A model generated the notes under the pieces. The model saw only the letters and a program-made list of their open reading frames with translations, had not been told where the DNA came from and did not search any database. Both the position numbers and the translations under genes were made by a program. Source: GWB2-37-7 sp942492835 (GTDB lineage: Bacteria; Bacillota; Clostridia; Lutisporales; Lutisporaceae). Taken from it: a DNA stretch of 64,000 nucleotides. Location of the stretch: the NCBI GenBank assembly GCA_942492835.1, contig OW818645.1:4127221-4191220 (forward strand), read 5' to 3'. Positions within the stretch are counted from its first letter, which is position 1; each line of letters starts with the position of its first letter. Of the stretch, positions 16,195 to 24,382 are shown piece by piece.

Positions 16195-16232
16195 GACTCT
16201 TATGAATAAGGCCGACTCTTATGAATAAGGCC
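16195..16232 (+). repeat. 19-bp tandem duplication over a start codon
   Basis: GACTCTTATGAATAAGGCC occurs twice in direct succession (16195-16213 and 16214-16232). Each copy carries an ATG (16202 and 16221), and 19 is not a multiple of three. Confidence 0.97.
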
Positions 16233-17045
16233 GACTTACACATTCATACAACTTCCTCTGATGGGCTGTTAAGTCCAGAAGAAGTTGTGAAGTGGGCTGT
16301 CTATAAGAAGCTTAGTGCTATAGGAATTACTGATCATGATACAATAAAGGGGATACAACCTGCTATTGATTATAGTACTGATTACAATTTAGAGATTGTA
16401 CCCGGAATTGAATTAAGTACAGAAGATGATGAATATGAGATACATATTCTAGGCTACTATATAGACTTTAAAAAGGAATGGCTTCATCAAAAACTCAGTG
16501 AGATATATGAATCCAGATATAATAGGGCAATTAAAATGATAGAAAAACTAAGTGCTCTAGGTATTCAAATTACCTTACAACAAATTAAGAATATAGCAGA
16601 GACTGGTACAATTGGCAGACCTCATATTGCAAGAGCAATGCTAGAAATGGGCTATATCGACAATATGAAGGATGCTTTTAACAAATACATAGGAAATGGA
16701 TGCCCTGCTTATGTTGAAAGATATAAAATTAACTGTCAGGAAGCAATTGACATGATAAAAAACCTTGGAGGGGTTCCGGTATTGGCACATCCAGGACTTA
16801 TAAACAAGAAAGTAAATTTAAACAAAATAATAGATATGGGAATTGAAGGTATTGAAGTATATCATTCAAAGCATGATAATGAGACTATTAGAAGTACATA
16901 TAAGCTTGCCATGGACAGAAAGTTACTGATTACAGGTGGCTCGGACTGTCATGGAATATTCGTTAATAATGAACCTATATTAGGAAATGTGTGGGTTGAT
17001 TATAAAAATGTTCAGCTTTTAAAACAGAAATCTAAATATTTATAA
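16221..17045 (+). CDS. PHP-domain phosphoesterase
   Basis: A 274-residue protein of the PHP superfamily, a TIM-barrel with metal-dependent phosphatase activity. Bacterial relatives of this size include RNase AM / 3',5'-nucleotide bisphosphate phosphatases. Motifs are DLHIHTTSSDG (residues 5-15), ITDHDTIKG, PGIELSTE, AHPGL and GGSDCHG. The start is unusual. AGGAGG (16190-16195) is six bases before an ATG at 16202, but that frame stops after eight codons (TAA 16226-16228). The ATG of the real frame, at 16221, lies inside the second copy of a 19-bp duplication with no ribosome site directly in front of it. Translation would depend on reinitiation after the eight-codon frame, whose stop overlaps the real start region. 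Confidence 0.9.
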   Translation: MNKADLHIHTTSSDGLLSPEEVVKWAVYKKLSAIGITDHDTIKGIQPAIDYSTDYNLEIVPGIELSTEDDEYEIHILGYYIDFKKEWLHQKLSEIYESRYNRAIKMIEKLSALGIQITLQQIKNIAETGTIGRPHIARAMLEMGYIDNMKDAFNKYIGNGCPAYVERYKINCQEAIDMIKNLGGVPVLAHPGLINKKVNLNKIIDMGIEGIEVYHSKHDNETIRSTYKLAMDRKLLITGGSDCHGIFVNNEPILGNVWVDYKNVQLLKQKSKYL

Positions 17046-17129
17046 GACTTATATTGAAAGAATATCAATTTAAGATAAAATAAATGTTCTTTCTCATTAT
17101 AATAAAATAAAAAAAATGGAGGGCGAACA

Positions 17130-18332
17130 ATGGAATTAAGAATATCTGATAAGATTTCAAAGATTGCACCATCTATAACTTTAGCTATTGATGCTAAATT
17201 AAAGCAAATGATTGCTGATGGTATAAAGGTTTACGGTTTTGGAGCAGGAGAACCTGATTTTGATACTCCAAAATATATTAGAGATGCAGCAATGGAAGCA
17301 ATAAATAATGGCATGACTCGTTATACTGCTGCTCAAGGAACAATGGAACTAAGAAAAGCAATATGTGCTAAGCTTGAGAGAGAAAACGGATTAATTTATA
17401 ATCCAAATCAAATAATTGCATCAAGTGGTGCAAAGCATTCTTTGTCAAATACATTTGCGGCTATATTAAACCCAGGGGATGAGGTAATACTTCCTGTTCC
17501 ATATTGGGTTAGCTATACCGAAATAATAAAGCTTAATGGTGGAGTTCCTGTGTTAGTTGAGACTAATAAAGAAAATAATTTTAAAATGACAAAACAGGAA
17601 TTGCAAAATGCTGTAACATCAAAAACAAAAGCTATACTAATAAATACTCCAAATAATCCTACAGGTTCTATATACTCAGAGCAGGAGTTAAGAGAAATAG
17701 CTGAAATAGCTGTTGCAAATAATTTATTTGTAGTATCTGATGAAATTTATGAGAGATTAACTTACGATGGTAAAAAGCATGTAAGTATTGCTTCTTTAGG
17801 AGACGATATAAAAGAGCTTACTATACTAATAAATGGTATGTCAAAGGCATATGCCATGACAGGCTGGAGACTTGGATATGCTGCAGGTAATGAGAGACTT
17901 ATAAAGGCAATGTCAAGCGTACAAAGTCATGCGGTTTCTCATCCAAACTCAATTACTCAACATGCATCAGCAATAGCATTGAATGGACCACAAGATGATT
18001 TGCATAATATGGTAGAACAGTTTACAAAGAGAAGATCATATATGTATGATAGGTTGAGCGCAATAAAAGGTTTAAAATGCCTGAAGCCTGAAGGTGCTTT
18101 CTATGTATACGTTGATATATCGTGTTATATGGGAAGAGAACTTTGCGGACAGACAATAAAGTCTTCCTTGGATTTTGCACAGATACTGTTAGAGAAGGGA
18201 CAGGTAGCAGTAATACCTGGAGCTGCCTTTGGAACTGATAACTTTATCAGGCTATCCTATGCAACATCTATGGAAACAATAGAAAAAGGCATAGACAAGT
18301 TTGAAAGCTTTATAGGAGAGAACCTTAAATAG
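17130..18332 (+). CDS. Class I/II pyridoxal-phosphate aminotransferase (aspartate type)
   Basis: A 400-residue fold-type I aminotransferase, most like the Firmicutes aspartate aminotransferase subgroup (AspB/AspC-Ib). GAGEPDFDTP, NTPNNPTGS and the PLP-binding SKAYAMTGWRLGYA (Lys239) are clear, followed by the FIRLSYATSMETI end. It would interconvert aspartate and oxaloacetate with glutamate/2-oxoglutarate. GGAGGG precedes the ATG. It lies directly upstream of the T-box of asnS. The aspartate/asparagine link is suggestive, but the two are separately transcribed. Related enzymes act on other amino acids, so the substrate is not certain. Confidence 0.9.
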   Translation: MELRISDKISKIAPSITLAIDAKLKQMIADGIKVYGFGAGEPDFDTPKYIRDAAMEAINNGMTRYTAAQGTMELRKAICAKLERENGLIYNPNQIIASSGAKHSLSNTFAAILNPGDEVILPVPYWVSYTEIIKLNGGVPVLVETNKENNFKMTKQELQNAVTSKTKAILINTPNNPTGSIYSEQELREIAEIAVANNLFVVSDEIYERLTYDGKKHVSIASLGDDIKELTILINGMSKAYAMTGWRLGYAAGNERLIKAMSSVQSHAVSHPNSITQHASAIALNGPQDDLHNMVEQFTKRRSYMYDRLSAIKGLKCLKPEGAFYVYVDISCYMGRELCGQTIKSSLDFAQILLEKGQVAVIPGAAFGTDNFIRLSYATSMETIEKGIDKFESFIGENLK

Positions 18333-18385
18333 AAAATGATGCCCCTTATATTAACTAAGGTGAATATGTCAGATATAAATTATAC

Positions 18386-18414
18386 TTGACATATTCTACT
18401 AGATGTATTATTAT
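18386..18414 (+). promoter_or_regulatory. Promoter of the asnS T-box leader
   Basis: TTGACA (18386-18391), 17 bases, TATTAT (18409-18414). The T-box leader begins a few bases downstream. Confidence 0.75.
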
Positions 18415-18420
18415 TCTTTT

Positions 18421-18715
18421 AATAAGAAAAGGCAATGATGGGAAGAGTAAATATAATGATTGATTAAAGCGAACCGACAATGGTGGAAGGTTGGTATCAT
18501 AGTTATATCGAAGAACATCCTTGAGTCTATAACCGAAATGCAAAGAGTAGGCTTATACGGTACCGAACCGTTATCATCGGACAGCATTAAATAATATAAA
18601 ATTTTTATTCAGTATTATAGATGCTAAGTGAGCAGGTCAATTTATTGACAATCAGGGTGGTACCGCGAAACAACCTTTCGTCCCTTTCTTTAGGGATGAA
18701 AGGTTTATTTTTTTA
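18421..18715 (+). ncRNA. T-box leader, asparagine-type (AAC specifier)
   Basis: A tRNA-sensing leader that reads uncharged tRNA and antiterminates asnS. The T-box sequence GGGTGGTACCGCG is at about 18655-18667. Stem I carries the AGAGTAAA and GCGAACCGACAATGG conserved parts. The specifier loop reads GAAGAACATCC, in which AAC (18514-18516) is an Asn codon in the expected position, matching the downstream enzyme. The intrinsic terminator pairs AACCTTTC (18672-18679) with GAAAGGTT (18698-18705) before a T run. Confidence 0.93.
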
Positions 18716-18742
18716 TCAAAATATAAATGGGAGGAATGCAAA

Positions 18743-20134
18743 ATGAAAGACACGACAGTAAAACAATTATATAGACAGGAAGGACATTTTATAAATCAAG
18801 CATTAAATGTGTCTGGTTGGGTTAGAACTGTTAGAGCATCAAAGAATTTCGGGTTTATCGAGATAAATGATGGCAGCTTCTTTAAAACTATTCAAGTAGT
18901 TTTCGATGATAAGCTATCTAACTTCAATGAAATATCAAAGCTTTCAGTAGGTTCTTCTATAAGAGTTAAGGGAACTGTGGTAGAATCTCCAGGAGCAAAA
19001 CAACCCTTTGAAATTAAGGCAGAATGTATAGAAATAGAAGGACTCTCTACTCCTGACTATCCGCTTCAAAAGAAAAGTCATAGCTTTGAGTTTTTAAGAA
19101 CTATAGCTCATTTAAGACCAAGAACAAACACTTTTTCGGCAGTGTTTAGAGTTAGGTCAATGGTAGCCTATGCAATACACCAATTCTTTCAAGAAAGAGG
19201 CTTTGTGTATGTTCATACTCCAATAATTACAGGTAGTGACTGTGAGGGCGCAGGAGAAATGTTTAGAGTTACTACACTAGATATGGAAAACCCTCCAAGA
19301 GATGAACATGGTAGAATAGATGCTAGCAAGGATTTCTTCGGTAAGGCATCAAACCTTACTGTAAGCGGTCAATTAAGTGCTGAAACCTATTGCATGGCTT
19401 TTAGAAATGTTTATACCTTTGGTCCAACCTTTAGAGCAGAAAATTCAAACACAACAAAGCACGCAGCTGAGTTCTGGATGATAGAGCCAGAGATAGCCTT
19501 TGCTGATTTGGTGGATGACATGGATCTTGCTGAGGATATGTTAAAGTATATTATCAACTATGTATTAGAAAATGCTCCTGAAGAAATGGAGTTCTTTAAC
19601 AAATTTATTGACAACACATTGTTAGAGAGATTGAACAACGTTGTTAGCTCAGATTTTGCTAGAGTAAGCTATACTGAGGCAATTGAGCTTCTTAAGAAAT
19701 CAGGTCAGAAGTTTGAATTTCCTGTAGAATGGGGTACAGACTTACAAACAGAGCATGAAAGATATATTACAGAACAGATATTCCAAAAGCCTGTGTTTTT
19801 AACAGATTATCCTAAGGATATCAAATCCTTTTATATGAGGCTTAACGATGATGGTAAGACAGTTGCAGCTTCTGACCTTTTGGTACCAGGTATTGGAGAG
19901 ATAATTGGAGGAAGTCAGAGAGAAGAAAGACTTGATATATTAGAGAAAAGAATGAAAGAATTAAGTCTCAATAAAGAGGATTATTGGTGGTACTTAGATC
20001 TTAGAAAATACGGCGGCACAAAACATGCTGGCTACGGACTAGGATTTGAAAGAGCTATAATGTATATTACTGGTATGACAAATATAAGAGACGTTATACC
20101 ATTTCCAAGAACAGTAAAAACAGCAGAGTTTTAA
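18743..20134 (+). CDS. asnS: Asparaginyl-tRNA synthetase
   Basis: A 463-residue class IIb aminoacyl-tRNA synthetase that charges tRNA-Asn. The N-terminal OB-fold anticodon-binding domain (about residues 18-110, with VSGWVRTVRASKNFGFIEINDG) precedes the catalytic domain. The catalytic domain has motif 2 (TFRAENSNTTKHAAEFWMIEPE) and motif 3 (GYGLGFERAIMYITG). The NTTKHAAEF segment is typical of AsnRS rather than AspRS. The length is normal. GGGAGG precedes the ATG. It is controlled by the T-box leader with an AAC specifier, so expression should rise when asparagine is short. Confidence 0.97.
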   Translation: MKDTTVKQLYRQEGHFINQALNVSGWVRTVRASKNFGFIEINDGSFFKTIQVVFDDKLSNFNEISKLSVGSSIRVKGTVVESPGAKQPFEIKAECIEIEGLSTPDYPLQKKSHSFEFLRTIAHLRPRTNTFSAVFRVRSMVAYAIHQFFQERGFVYVHTPIITGSDCEGAGEMFRVTTLDMENPPRDEHGRIDASKDFFGKASNLTVSGQLSAETYCMAFRNVYTFGPTFRAENSNTTKHAAEFWMIEPEIAFADLVDDMDLAEDMLKYIINYVLENAPEEMEFFNKFIDNTLLERLNNVVSSDFARVSYTEAIELLKKSGQKFEFPVEWGTDLQTEHERYITEQIFQKPVFLTDYPKDIKSFYMRLNDDGKTVAASDLLVPGIGEIIGGSQREERLDILEKRMKELSLNKEDYWWYLDLRKYGGTKHAGYGLGFERAIMYITGMTNIRDVIPFPRTVKTAEF

Positions 20135-20140
20135 TTATCA

Positions 20141-20184
20141 GCACCTCAGTTTTAATATATATATATATATTTAAGCTGAGGTGC
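20141..20184 (+). terminator. asnS terminator-like hairpin
   Basis: GCACCTCAG (20141-20149) pairs with CTGAGGTGC (20176-20184), and the inner AT repeats extend the stem. No long T run follows, so it may be leaky. Confidence 0.55.
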
Positions 20185-20204
20185 ATAATATATAGGAGGT
20201 CAAA

Positions 20205-20465
20205 ATGAAAAATAATTATAGATTTTTTCAAAATAAGGAATGTGAGTATTTTCCTTGTCACAAAATAAAAAATGATGAAAATTTTAATTGTCTTTTTTGT
20301 TACTGCCCATTGTATTTTTTAGAAGAGTGCGGAGGCAACTGTAAGTTATATAATGGCGTAAAAGATTGTACAGATTGCCTTATACCTCATGGTGAAAAAG
20401 GGTATGATTATATTGTACAAAAAATTATAGACGTAAATAGGAGTAAAACTTCAAACAAGGAGTGA
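20205..20465 (+). CDS. Cysteine-rich small domain protein
   Basis: An 86-residue protein with nine cysteines (13, 18, 29, 32, 34, 42, 46, 55, 58) and nearby histidines, in the order typical of the Cys-rich small domain family (Pfam PF04071). The family probably binds zinc or an Fe-S cluster and is often fused to or near cobalamin biosynthesis genes. Its function is unknown. TAGGAGG precedes the ATG. It ends five bases before the next gene's start, so it may be co-transcribed with the peptidase gene, though nothing else links them. Confidence 0.8.
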   Translation: MKNNYRFFQNKECEYFPCHKIKNDENFNCLFCYCPLYFLEECGGNCKLYNGVKDCTDCLIPHGEKGYDYIVQKIIDVNRSKTSNKE

Positions 20466-20469
20466 CAAT

Positions 20470-21972
20470 ATGAAAAGGAATTTAATTTTTCTATTAATTG
20501 TAATGATATTAGTTAGCTGCAATGCAAATGATAAGACAAATTTAACTGAAAATCAAAACACAGTTTCGCAAAATGTAAAAACCATAATACCAATAGAAGA
20601 CGGAAATTTGTATCATATTGATGCTGAGTTAAATGCTAAGGATAAAATAATAACAGCGAAACAAAATCTTATCTACAAGAATAATGAGAATGTTGAGCTT
20701 AAGGAGCTTTATTTTCATGTATACAACAATGCCTTTAATAGCAAGGAAACAGCACCTTTCTTATTTGACGATTTTAATAGAGCATACAAAAGAGGTTTTG
20801 AGCCGGGAAATACAGAAATTTCTTCATTAAAAACTAAGGCAGGCGAAAACTTGAAATACTCCATCCAAGGCGAGGGGAATTCTATAATGAAGGTTAAACT
20901 TTCTAAAGCAATTAAACCTGGAGATACTATTGAGCTTGATATGAATTTTAAAGTGACTATTCCTCCTGCAAGTGAACGTTTTGGCTGGGGAGAAAATCAT
21001 TTTAACCTAGGCAATTGGTATCCAGTAGTTGCAGTGTATGATAAAGATGGATGGAATCTTGATAAATATTTTGCTATAGGAGATCCATTCTATAGTGATT
21101 CTTCCAACTACACAGTAAAGATAAAAGCACCTAAGGAATATACAATAGCCGCTTCTGGTAACTTGGTTAAGGAAGAAGAGAAAAACAATAATAAGGTTTG
21201 GGAGTTTCAAGGAAATAATATGAGAGATTTTGCTTTTATTGCAAATAACAATTTTTTGGTTGAAGAGCAAATATTTAATGGAACAGTAGTTAAATCCTAT
21301 TACTATAAGGGCGATGAGGAAAAAGGAAAAGAAGCACTTGAGATAGGTGTAAATTCTATTAAAATATTTAACGAAAAATATGGAGAGTATCCATATCCCT
21401 CATATTCTATAGTAGAAACAGTATTCCCAAGTGGTATGGAATACCCAGGGCTTGTATATATCAGCGACGAGTATTATAATAAATACTCAAATAGTGATAG
21501 GCTTAGTACAGTAATAGCGCATGAAACAGCTCATCAATGGTGGTATAGCTTAGTTGGGAATGATCAAATAGATGAAGCTTGGCTAGATGAAGGTTTTGCA
21601 ACCTATTCAGAAAGTATATTTATTGAGAACTCTTTAACCGCAGAAAGCGGAAAAACATACTTTGTTAATAATGTACAGAATAGGCATGATAAAGCAATAT
21701 CAGAAGATATTATTGATGGAGTCGTTGTCAGAAGTTTAAATGAGTTTGAAAATTGGGATGACTATGGTTCTACTGTATATACAAGAGGTGCAGTTGTTTT
21801 AAATGAGCTTAGAAATAAGCTTGGAGATGAGACATTTTTTAAGATTATGAAAGAGTATTTCAAAGAATATGAATTTAAAAATGCAACAACAGATGATTTC
21901 ATAAAAGTTAGTGAAAATGTTTCAGGACAAGAGTTGAATGATTTCTTTAATACATGGCTATATGCAAAATAA
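20470..21972 (+). CDS. M1-family metallopeptidase lipoprotein
   Basis: A 500-residue surface lipoprotein. The first 18 residues form a signal peptide ending in the lipobox LVSC, so Cys18 is the likely lipid attachment site. A beta-rich N-terminal domain is followed by a thermolysin-like domain with GMEYPG (the M1 exopeptidase GxMEN-like loop) and the zinc site HETAH (His351, Glu352, His355) plus Glu374 in WLDEGFATYSE. It probably trims peptides outside the membrane. It is shorter than classic 850-residue aminopeptidases because the C-terminal helical domain is missing, as in other clostridial members. CAAGGAG lies upstream of the ATG. Confidence 0.9.
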   Translation: MKRNLIFLLIVMILVSCNANDKTNLTENQNTVSQNVKTIIPIEDGNLYHIDAELNAKDKIITAKQNLIYKNNENVELKELYFHVYNNAFNSKETAPFLFDDFNRAYKRGFEPGNTEISSLKTKAGENLKYSIQGEGNSIMKVKLSKAIKPGDTIELDMNFKVTIPPASERFGWGENHFNLGNWYPVVAVYDKDGWNLDKYFAIGDPFYSDSSNYTVKIKAPKEYTIAASGNLVKEEEKNNNKVWEFQGNNMRDFAFIANNNFLVEEQIFNGTVVKSYYYKGDEEKGKEALEIGVNSIKIFNEKYGEYPYPSYSIVETVFPSGMEYPGLVYISDEYYNKYSNSDRLSTVIAHETAHQWWYSLVGNDQIDEAWLDEGFATYSESIFIENSLTAESGKTYFVNNVQNRHDKAISEDIIDGVVVRSLNEFENWDDYGSTVYTRGAVVLNELRNKLGDETFFKIMKEYFKEYEFKNATTDDFIKVSENVSGQELNDFFNTWLYAK

Positions 21973-22102
21973 TTATCAATTAATAACAATAAGTAACATT
22001 CATATTTAATAATAAAATGTAAAAAATAAATTCAATGATAAAAATCTTATATTCACAAAAACAGTAGAAACATATACAGAAAGTAAGAAGGAGCAAAAAA
22101 TT

Positions 22103-22873
22103 ATGAGAGTATTATTTGCTGTTTTGCTATCTTTTATATTATCATTAAATTTATTTCTCTATTCTGATGATATCTATAGCTATAGTGCTGGAATCACAAA
22201 TGAAAGCTCAGCAAAAAAGATTTATACAGATAGCTTGAAAAAGCTTGGCTACTATAAAAGTGATTTCAAGGATGAACAATTAAACTATAAAAATGCAATA
22301 ATGCACTTTCAAAGTGATAGTAATATAACTGCTGATGGAATAGCTGGAAAGGAATTTAGAGTCGTTTTAATCAAACGACTTCAGCATGGAAAAGGAGTTC
22401 AATATAAGGACTATGTAAAAACTCCTGCTAGCAGCAAGGTATGGATAACAGTAAATAAAAGTAATAGAATACTAACAGTATATAACAATAAAAAATCCAT
22501 AAGAAAATATCCAGTTGCACTTGGAAGGACAGGCTTTGTCACTCCTGAGGGAAGATTTACTATTAAGATGAAGGTAGTTAATCCAGAATGGTCAGGCGGT
22601 GGATATACAGATTCTAGAGACGGAGGTTCTAAGGATAATCCTCTAGGGTATAGATGGCTAGGACTAAATATTGGTACTAAAAATAAGTATGGAATTCATG
22701 GTAATAACAATCCTTATTCTATAGGCAAAAACGTTTCAAGAGGCTGTATAAGAATGTTGAACCTTGATGTAGCAGAGTTATATAGATATGTAAAGAAAGG
22801 TACACCCGTATGGATAGGAAGCGATAAAGCACTTAAAAAATGGGGAGTATATCAGAACAGTTATGTACAATAA
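22103..22873 (+). CDS. L,D-transpeptidase (YkuD domain) with peptidoglycan-binding region
   Basis: A 256-residue exported cell-wall enzyme. A hydrophobic N-terminal signal or anchor (residues 2-20) is followed by a PGB_1-like repeat (about 30-90, with YTDSLKKLGYY and DGIAGKEFR). The YkuD catalytic domain follows (about 110-245). The catalytic motif reads HGNNNPYSIG then SRGCIRM, giving His and Cys in the usual H-x14-17-[ST]-x-GC arrangement. Such enzymes make 3-3 peptidoglycan crosslinks or remodel spore or cell wall. AGAAGGAG precedes the ATG. Confidence 0.92.
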   Translation: MRVLFAVLLSFILSLNLFLYSDDIYSYSAGITNESSAKKIYTDSLKKLGYYKSDFKDEQLNYKNAIMHFQSDSNITADGIAGKEFRVVLIKRLQHGKGVQYKDYVKTPASSKVWITVNKSNRILTVYNNKKSIRKYPVALGRTGFVTPEGRFTIKMKVVNPEWSGGGYTDSRDGGSKDNPLGYRWLGLNIGTKNKYGIHGNNNPYSIGKNVSRGCIRMLNLDVAELYRYVKKGTPVWIGSDKALKKWGVYQNSYVQ

Positions 22874-22897
22874 AAAAGAGTAGTATATACTACTCTA
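22872..22897 (-). terminator. Hairpin serving as tRNA-Trp terminator (minus strand)
   Basis: AGAGTAGTATATACTACTCT (22877-22896) is a 10-bp perfect palindrome preceded on the + strand by six A residues. Read on the minus strand it is a stem followed by TTTTTT, about 65 bases past the tRNA 3' end. It may also slow transcription of the ykuD-type gene from the other side. Confidence 0.7.
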
Positions 22898-22960
22898 AAT
22901 AACGAAATTTTATTTTGTTCGGTTTTTGTGCACTTTTTAGATTTCAAATTATCTTGAAAG

Positions 22961-23036
22961 TGGCAGGGGTAGTAGGTCTCGAACCTACGACCAACGGTTT
23001 TGGAGACCGCTACTCTACCAATTGAGCTATACCCCT
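22961..23036 (-). tRNA. tRNA-Trp (anticodon CCA)
   Basis: On the minus strand the gene reads AGGGGTATAGCTCAATTGG... with acceptor arms AGGGGTA and TACCCCT. The anticodon loop is CTCCAAA between GCGGT and ACCGT, giving anticodon CCA. The T-arm carries GGTTCGAGACC. The discriminator is G and the CCA end is encoded (22961-22963). It is the only gene on the minus strand I can support. Confidence 0.96.
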
Positions 23037-23113
23037 ACGAGACAATATCTATTATATTATGAAAACGGATTATAGTCAATAAGTATTTTTTACGAATCTA
23101 TATAAATAGTATA

Positions 23114-23142
23114 TTGAAGTGATAGTTAATGAATGATATAAT
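23114..23142 (+). promoter_or_regulatory. Promoter of the Moco/Tuco riboswitch - tupA unit
   Basis: TTGAAG (23114-23119), 17 bases, TATAAT (23137-23142). Initiation near 23149 would begin just before the riboswitch. Confidence 0.75.
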
Positions 23143-23155
23143 GTAGTAAATTGAA

Positions 23156-23255
23156 TAGCTCCGAGCTTGCAAAGCCTGTTGAATTTTTTCTATGGATTAC
23201 AAGCCGTTAGGGTATCATTGGAAACGGTGGTGCCTCCCATTTGGAAAGGAGCAGC
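23156..23255 (+). ncRNA. Moco/Tuco-type riboswitch
   Basis: The outer helix pairs GCTCC (23158-23162) with GGAGC (23248-23252). Conserved-looking blocks are CCGAGC, GCCGTTAGGGTA, GGAAACGG, GTGCCTCCCATTTGG and GAAAGGAGC, the pattern I know from the Moco RNA motif upstream of molybdenum and tungsten genes. The downstream gene encodes a tungstate-binding protein, so a tungsten-cofactor (Tuco) variant is likely. A terminator follows at 23314-23340. Confidence 0.85.
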
Positions 23256-23313
23256 ATACATGTGTTTTTGTGCTATGGACGTTTTTATAAAATGTCTTTT
23301 GTTTTGCTGTGCT

Positions 23314-23340
23314 AACTCTCCTTCTACGGAGAGTTTTTAT
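23314..23340 (+). terminator. Riboswitch-controlled terminator before tupA
   Basis: ACTCTCC pairs with GGAGAGT around a short loop, followed by TTTTTATTTT. It lies between the aptamer and tupA, so ligand binding probably decides readthrough. Confidence 0.8.
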
Positions 23341-23425
23341 TTTGGGATATAAAAGAAGCTAGGATTTTTAAATATTAAAAAACACAGCAAATTAAAATTT
23401 CTGTGTTTATAGGAGGAAGAATAAA

Positions 23426-24292
23426 ATGAAACAAAGAAGAATTCTACTAACAATTGCTTTTGTGCTGATGCTTTCACTAGTATTTACTGCTTGCAGTTCA
23501 AAAGGGCAAAGCAACACTGATGTAAAACCTGCACCAGAAGTTAAAAAGGAACTTATCTTGGCTACTACAACAAGCACACAAGACTCAGGTCTTTTAGATT
23601 ATCTAATACCTGTGTTTGAAGCAGATACAGGTATAGTTACAAAGGTAGTAGCAGTTGGTACTGGACAAGCAATTAAGATGGGTGAAGATGGTGAAGCAGA
23701 TGTACTTTTAGTTCATGCAAAAGCATCTGAAGAAGAATTTGTGAAGGCTGGACACGGTGTTGAAAGATTTGATGTTATGTACAATGATTTTATACTTATA
23801 GGACCAAAGGATGATGCAAGTGTAAAGGATGCTTCTGAACAGAAGATATTAACAGCACTTCAGTATATAAATGACAATAAGGTTAAATTTATATCTAGAG
23901 GTGATGACTCAGGTACTCATAAAGCAGAGTTAAAGTTATGGAAACAGTTAAATATTGAGCCATCAGGCGATTGGTATATTTCGGCTGGTAAAGGTATGGG
24001 AGCGGTTATACAGATGGCTAATGAAATGAAAGCCTATACTTATACAGATAGAGCTACTTACCTTTCAATGAAGGATAAAATCGATTTAGATATAATCGTA
24101 GAGGGTGACAAAGCGCTATTTAACCAATATGGTGTAATTGCAGTTGATCCAAATAAAAATGATAAAATAAATAAAGAAGGTGCACAAGCTTTTGTTGATT
24201 GGATACTTTCTGATAAAATACAAGAGCTTATAGGACAGTATGGAATAGATAAATACGGACAAGCCTTATTTACTCCAAATGCAAGTAAATAG
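23426..24292 (+). CDS. tupA: Tungstate ABC transporter substrate-binding lipoprotein
   Basis: A 288-residue lipoprotein with lipobox FTAC (Cys23), followed by the TupA/WtpA-like start ATTTSTQDSGLLDYLIPVFE (residues about 46-65), which binds the oxyanion through its Thr-Thr-Ser-Thr loop. Later motifs include GTGQAIKMGEDGEADVLLVH and FISRGDDSGTHKAE, which are strongly conserved in TupA. The Moco/Tuco riboswitch upstream fits tungstate uptake. The permease and ATPase genes (tupB, tupC), which usually follow, are absent. A terminator and an unrelated nitroreductase come next. Confidence 0.92.
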   Translation: MKQRRILLTIAFVLMLSLVFTACSSKGQSNTDVKPAPEVKKELILATTTSTQDSGLLDYLIPVFEADTGIVTKVVAVGTGQAIKMGEDGEADVLLVHAKASEEEFVKAGHGVERFDVMYNDFILIGPKDDASVKDASEQKILTALQYINDNKVKFISRGDDSGTHKAELKLWKQLNIEPSGDWYISAGKGMGAVIQMANEMKAYTYTDRATYLSMKDKIDLDIIVEGDKALFNQYGVIAVDPNKNDKINKEGAQAFVDWILSDKIQELIGQYGIDKYGQALFTPNASK

Positions 24293-24305
24293 AAAATAAA
24301 TATAT

Positions 24306-24342
24306 AAAAATGGATGTATATAATAATGCATCCATTTTTTTA
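24306..24342 (+). terminator. tupA terminator
   Basis: AAAAATGGATG pairs with CATCCATTTTT around an AT-rich loop, followed by further T residues. It ends the tupA transcript without any tupBC genes. Confidence 0.88.
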
Positions 24343-24382
24343 TGTTATAATTTTAGTAATAAGCTTTTGGAGGTAATAAGTA

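Noticed and set aside
18355..18543. Minus-strand frame between the aminotransferase gene and asnS
   Set aside because: It falls in the promoter and T-box leader of asnS and has no ribosome site.
23167..23352. Open frame of about 60 codons before tupA
   Set aside because: It lies over the Moco/Tuco riboswitch and its terminator, and its codons follow RNA structure, not protein.
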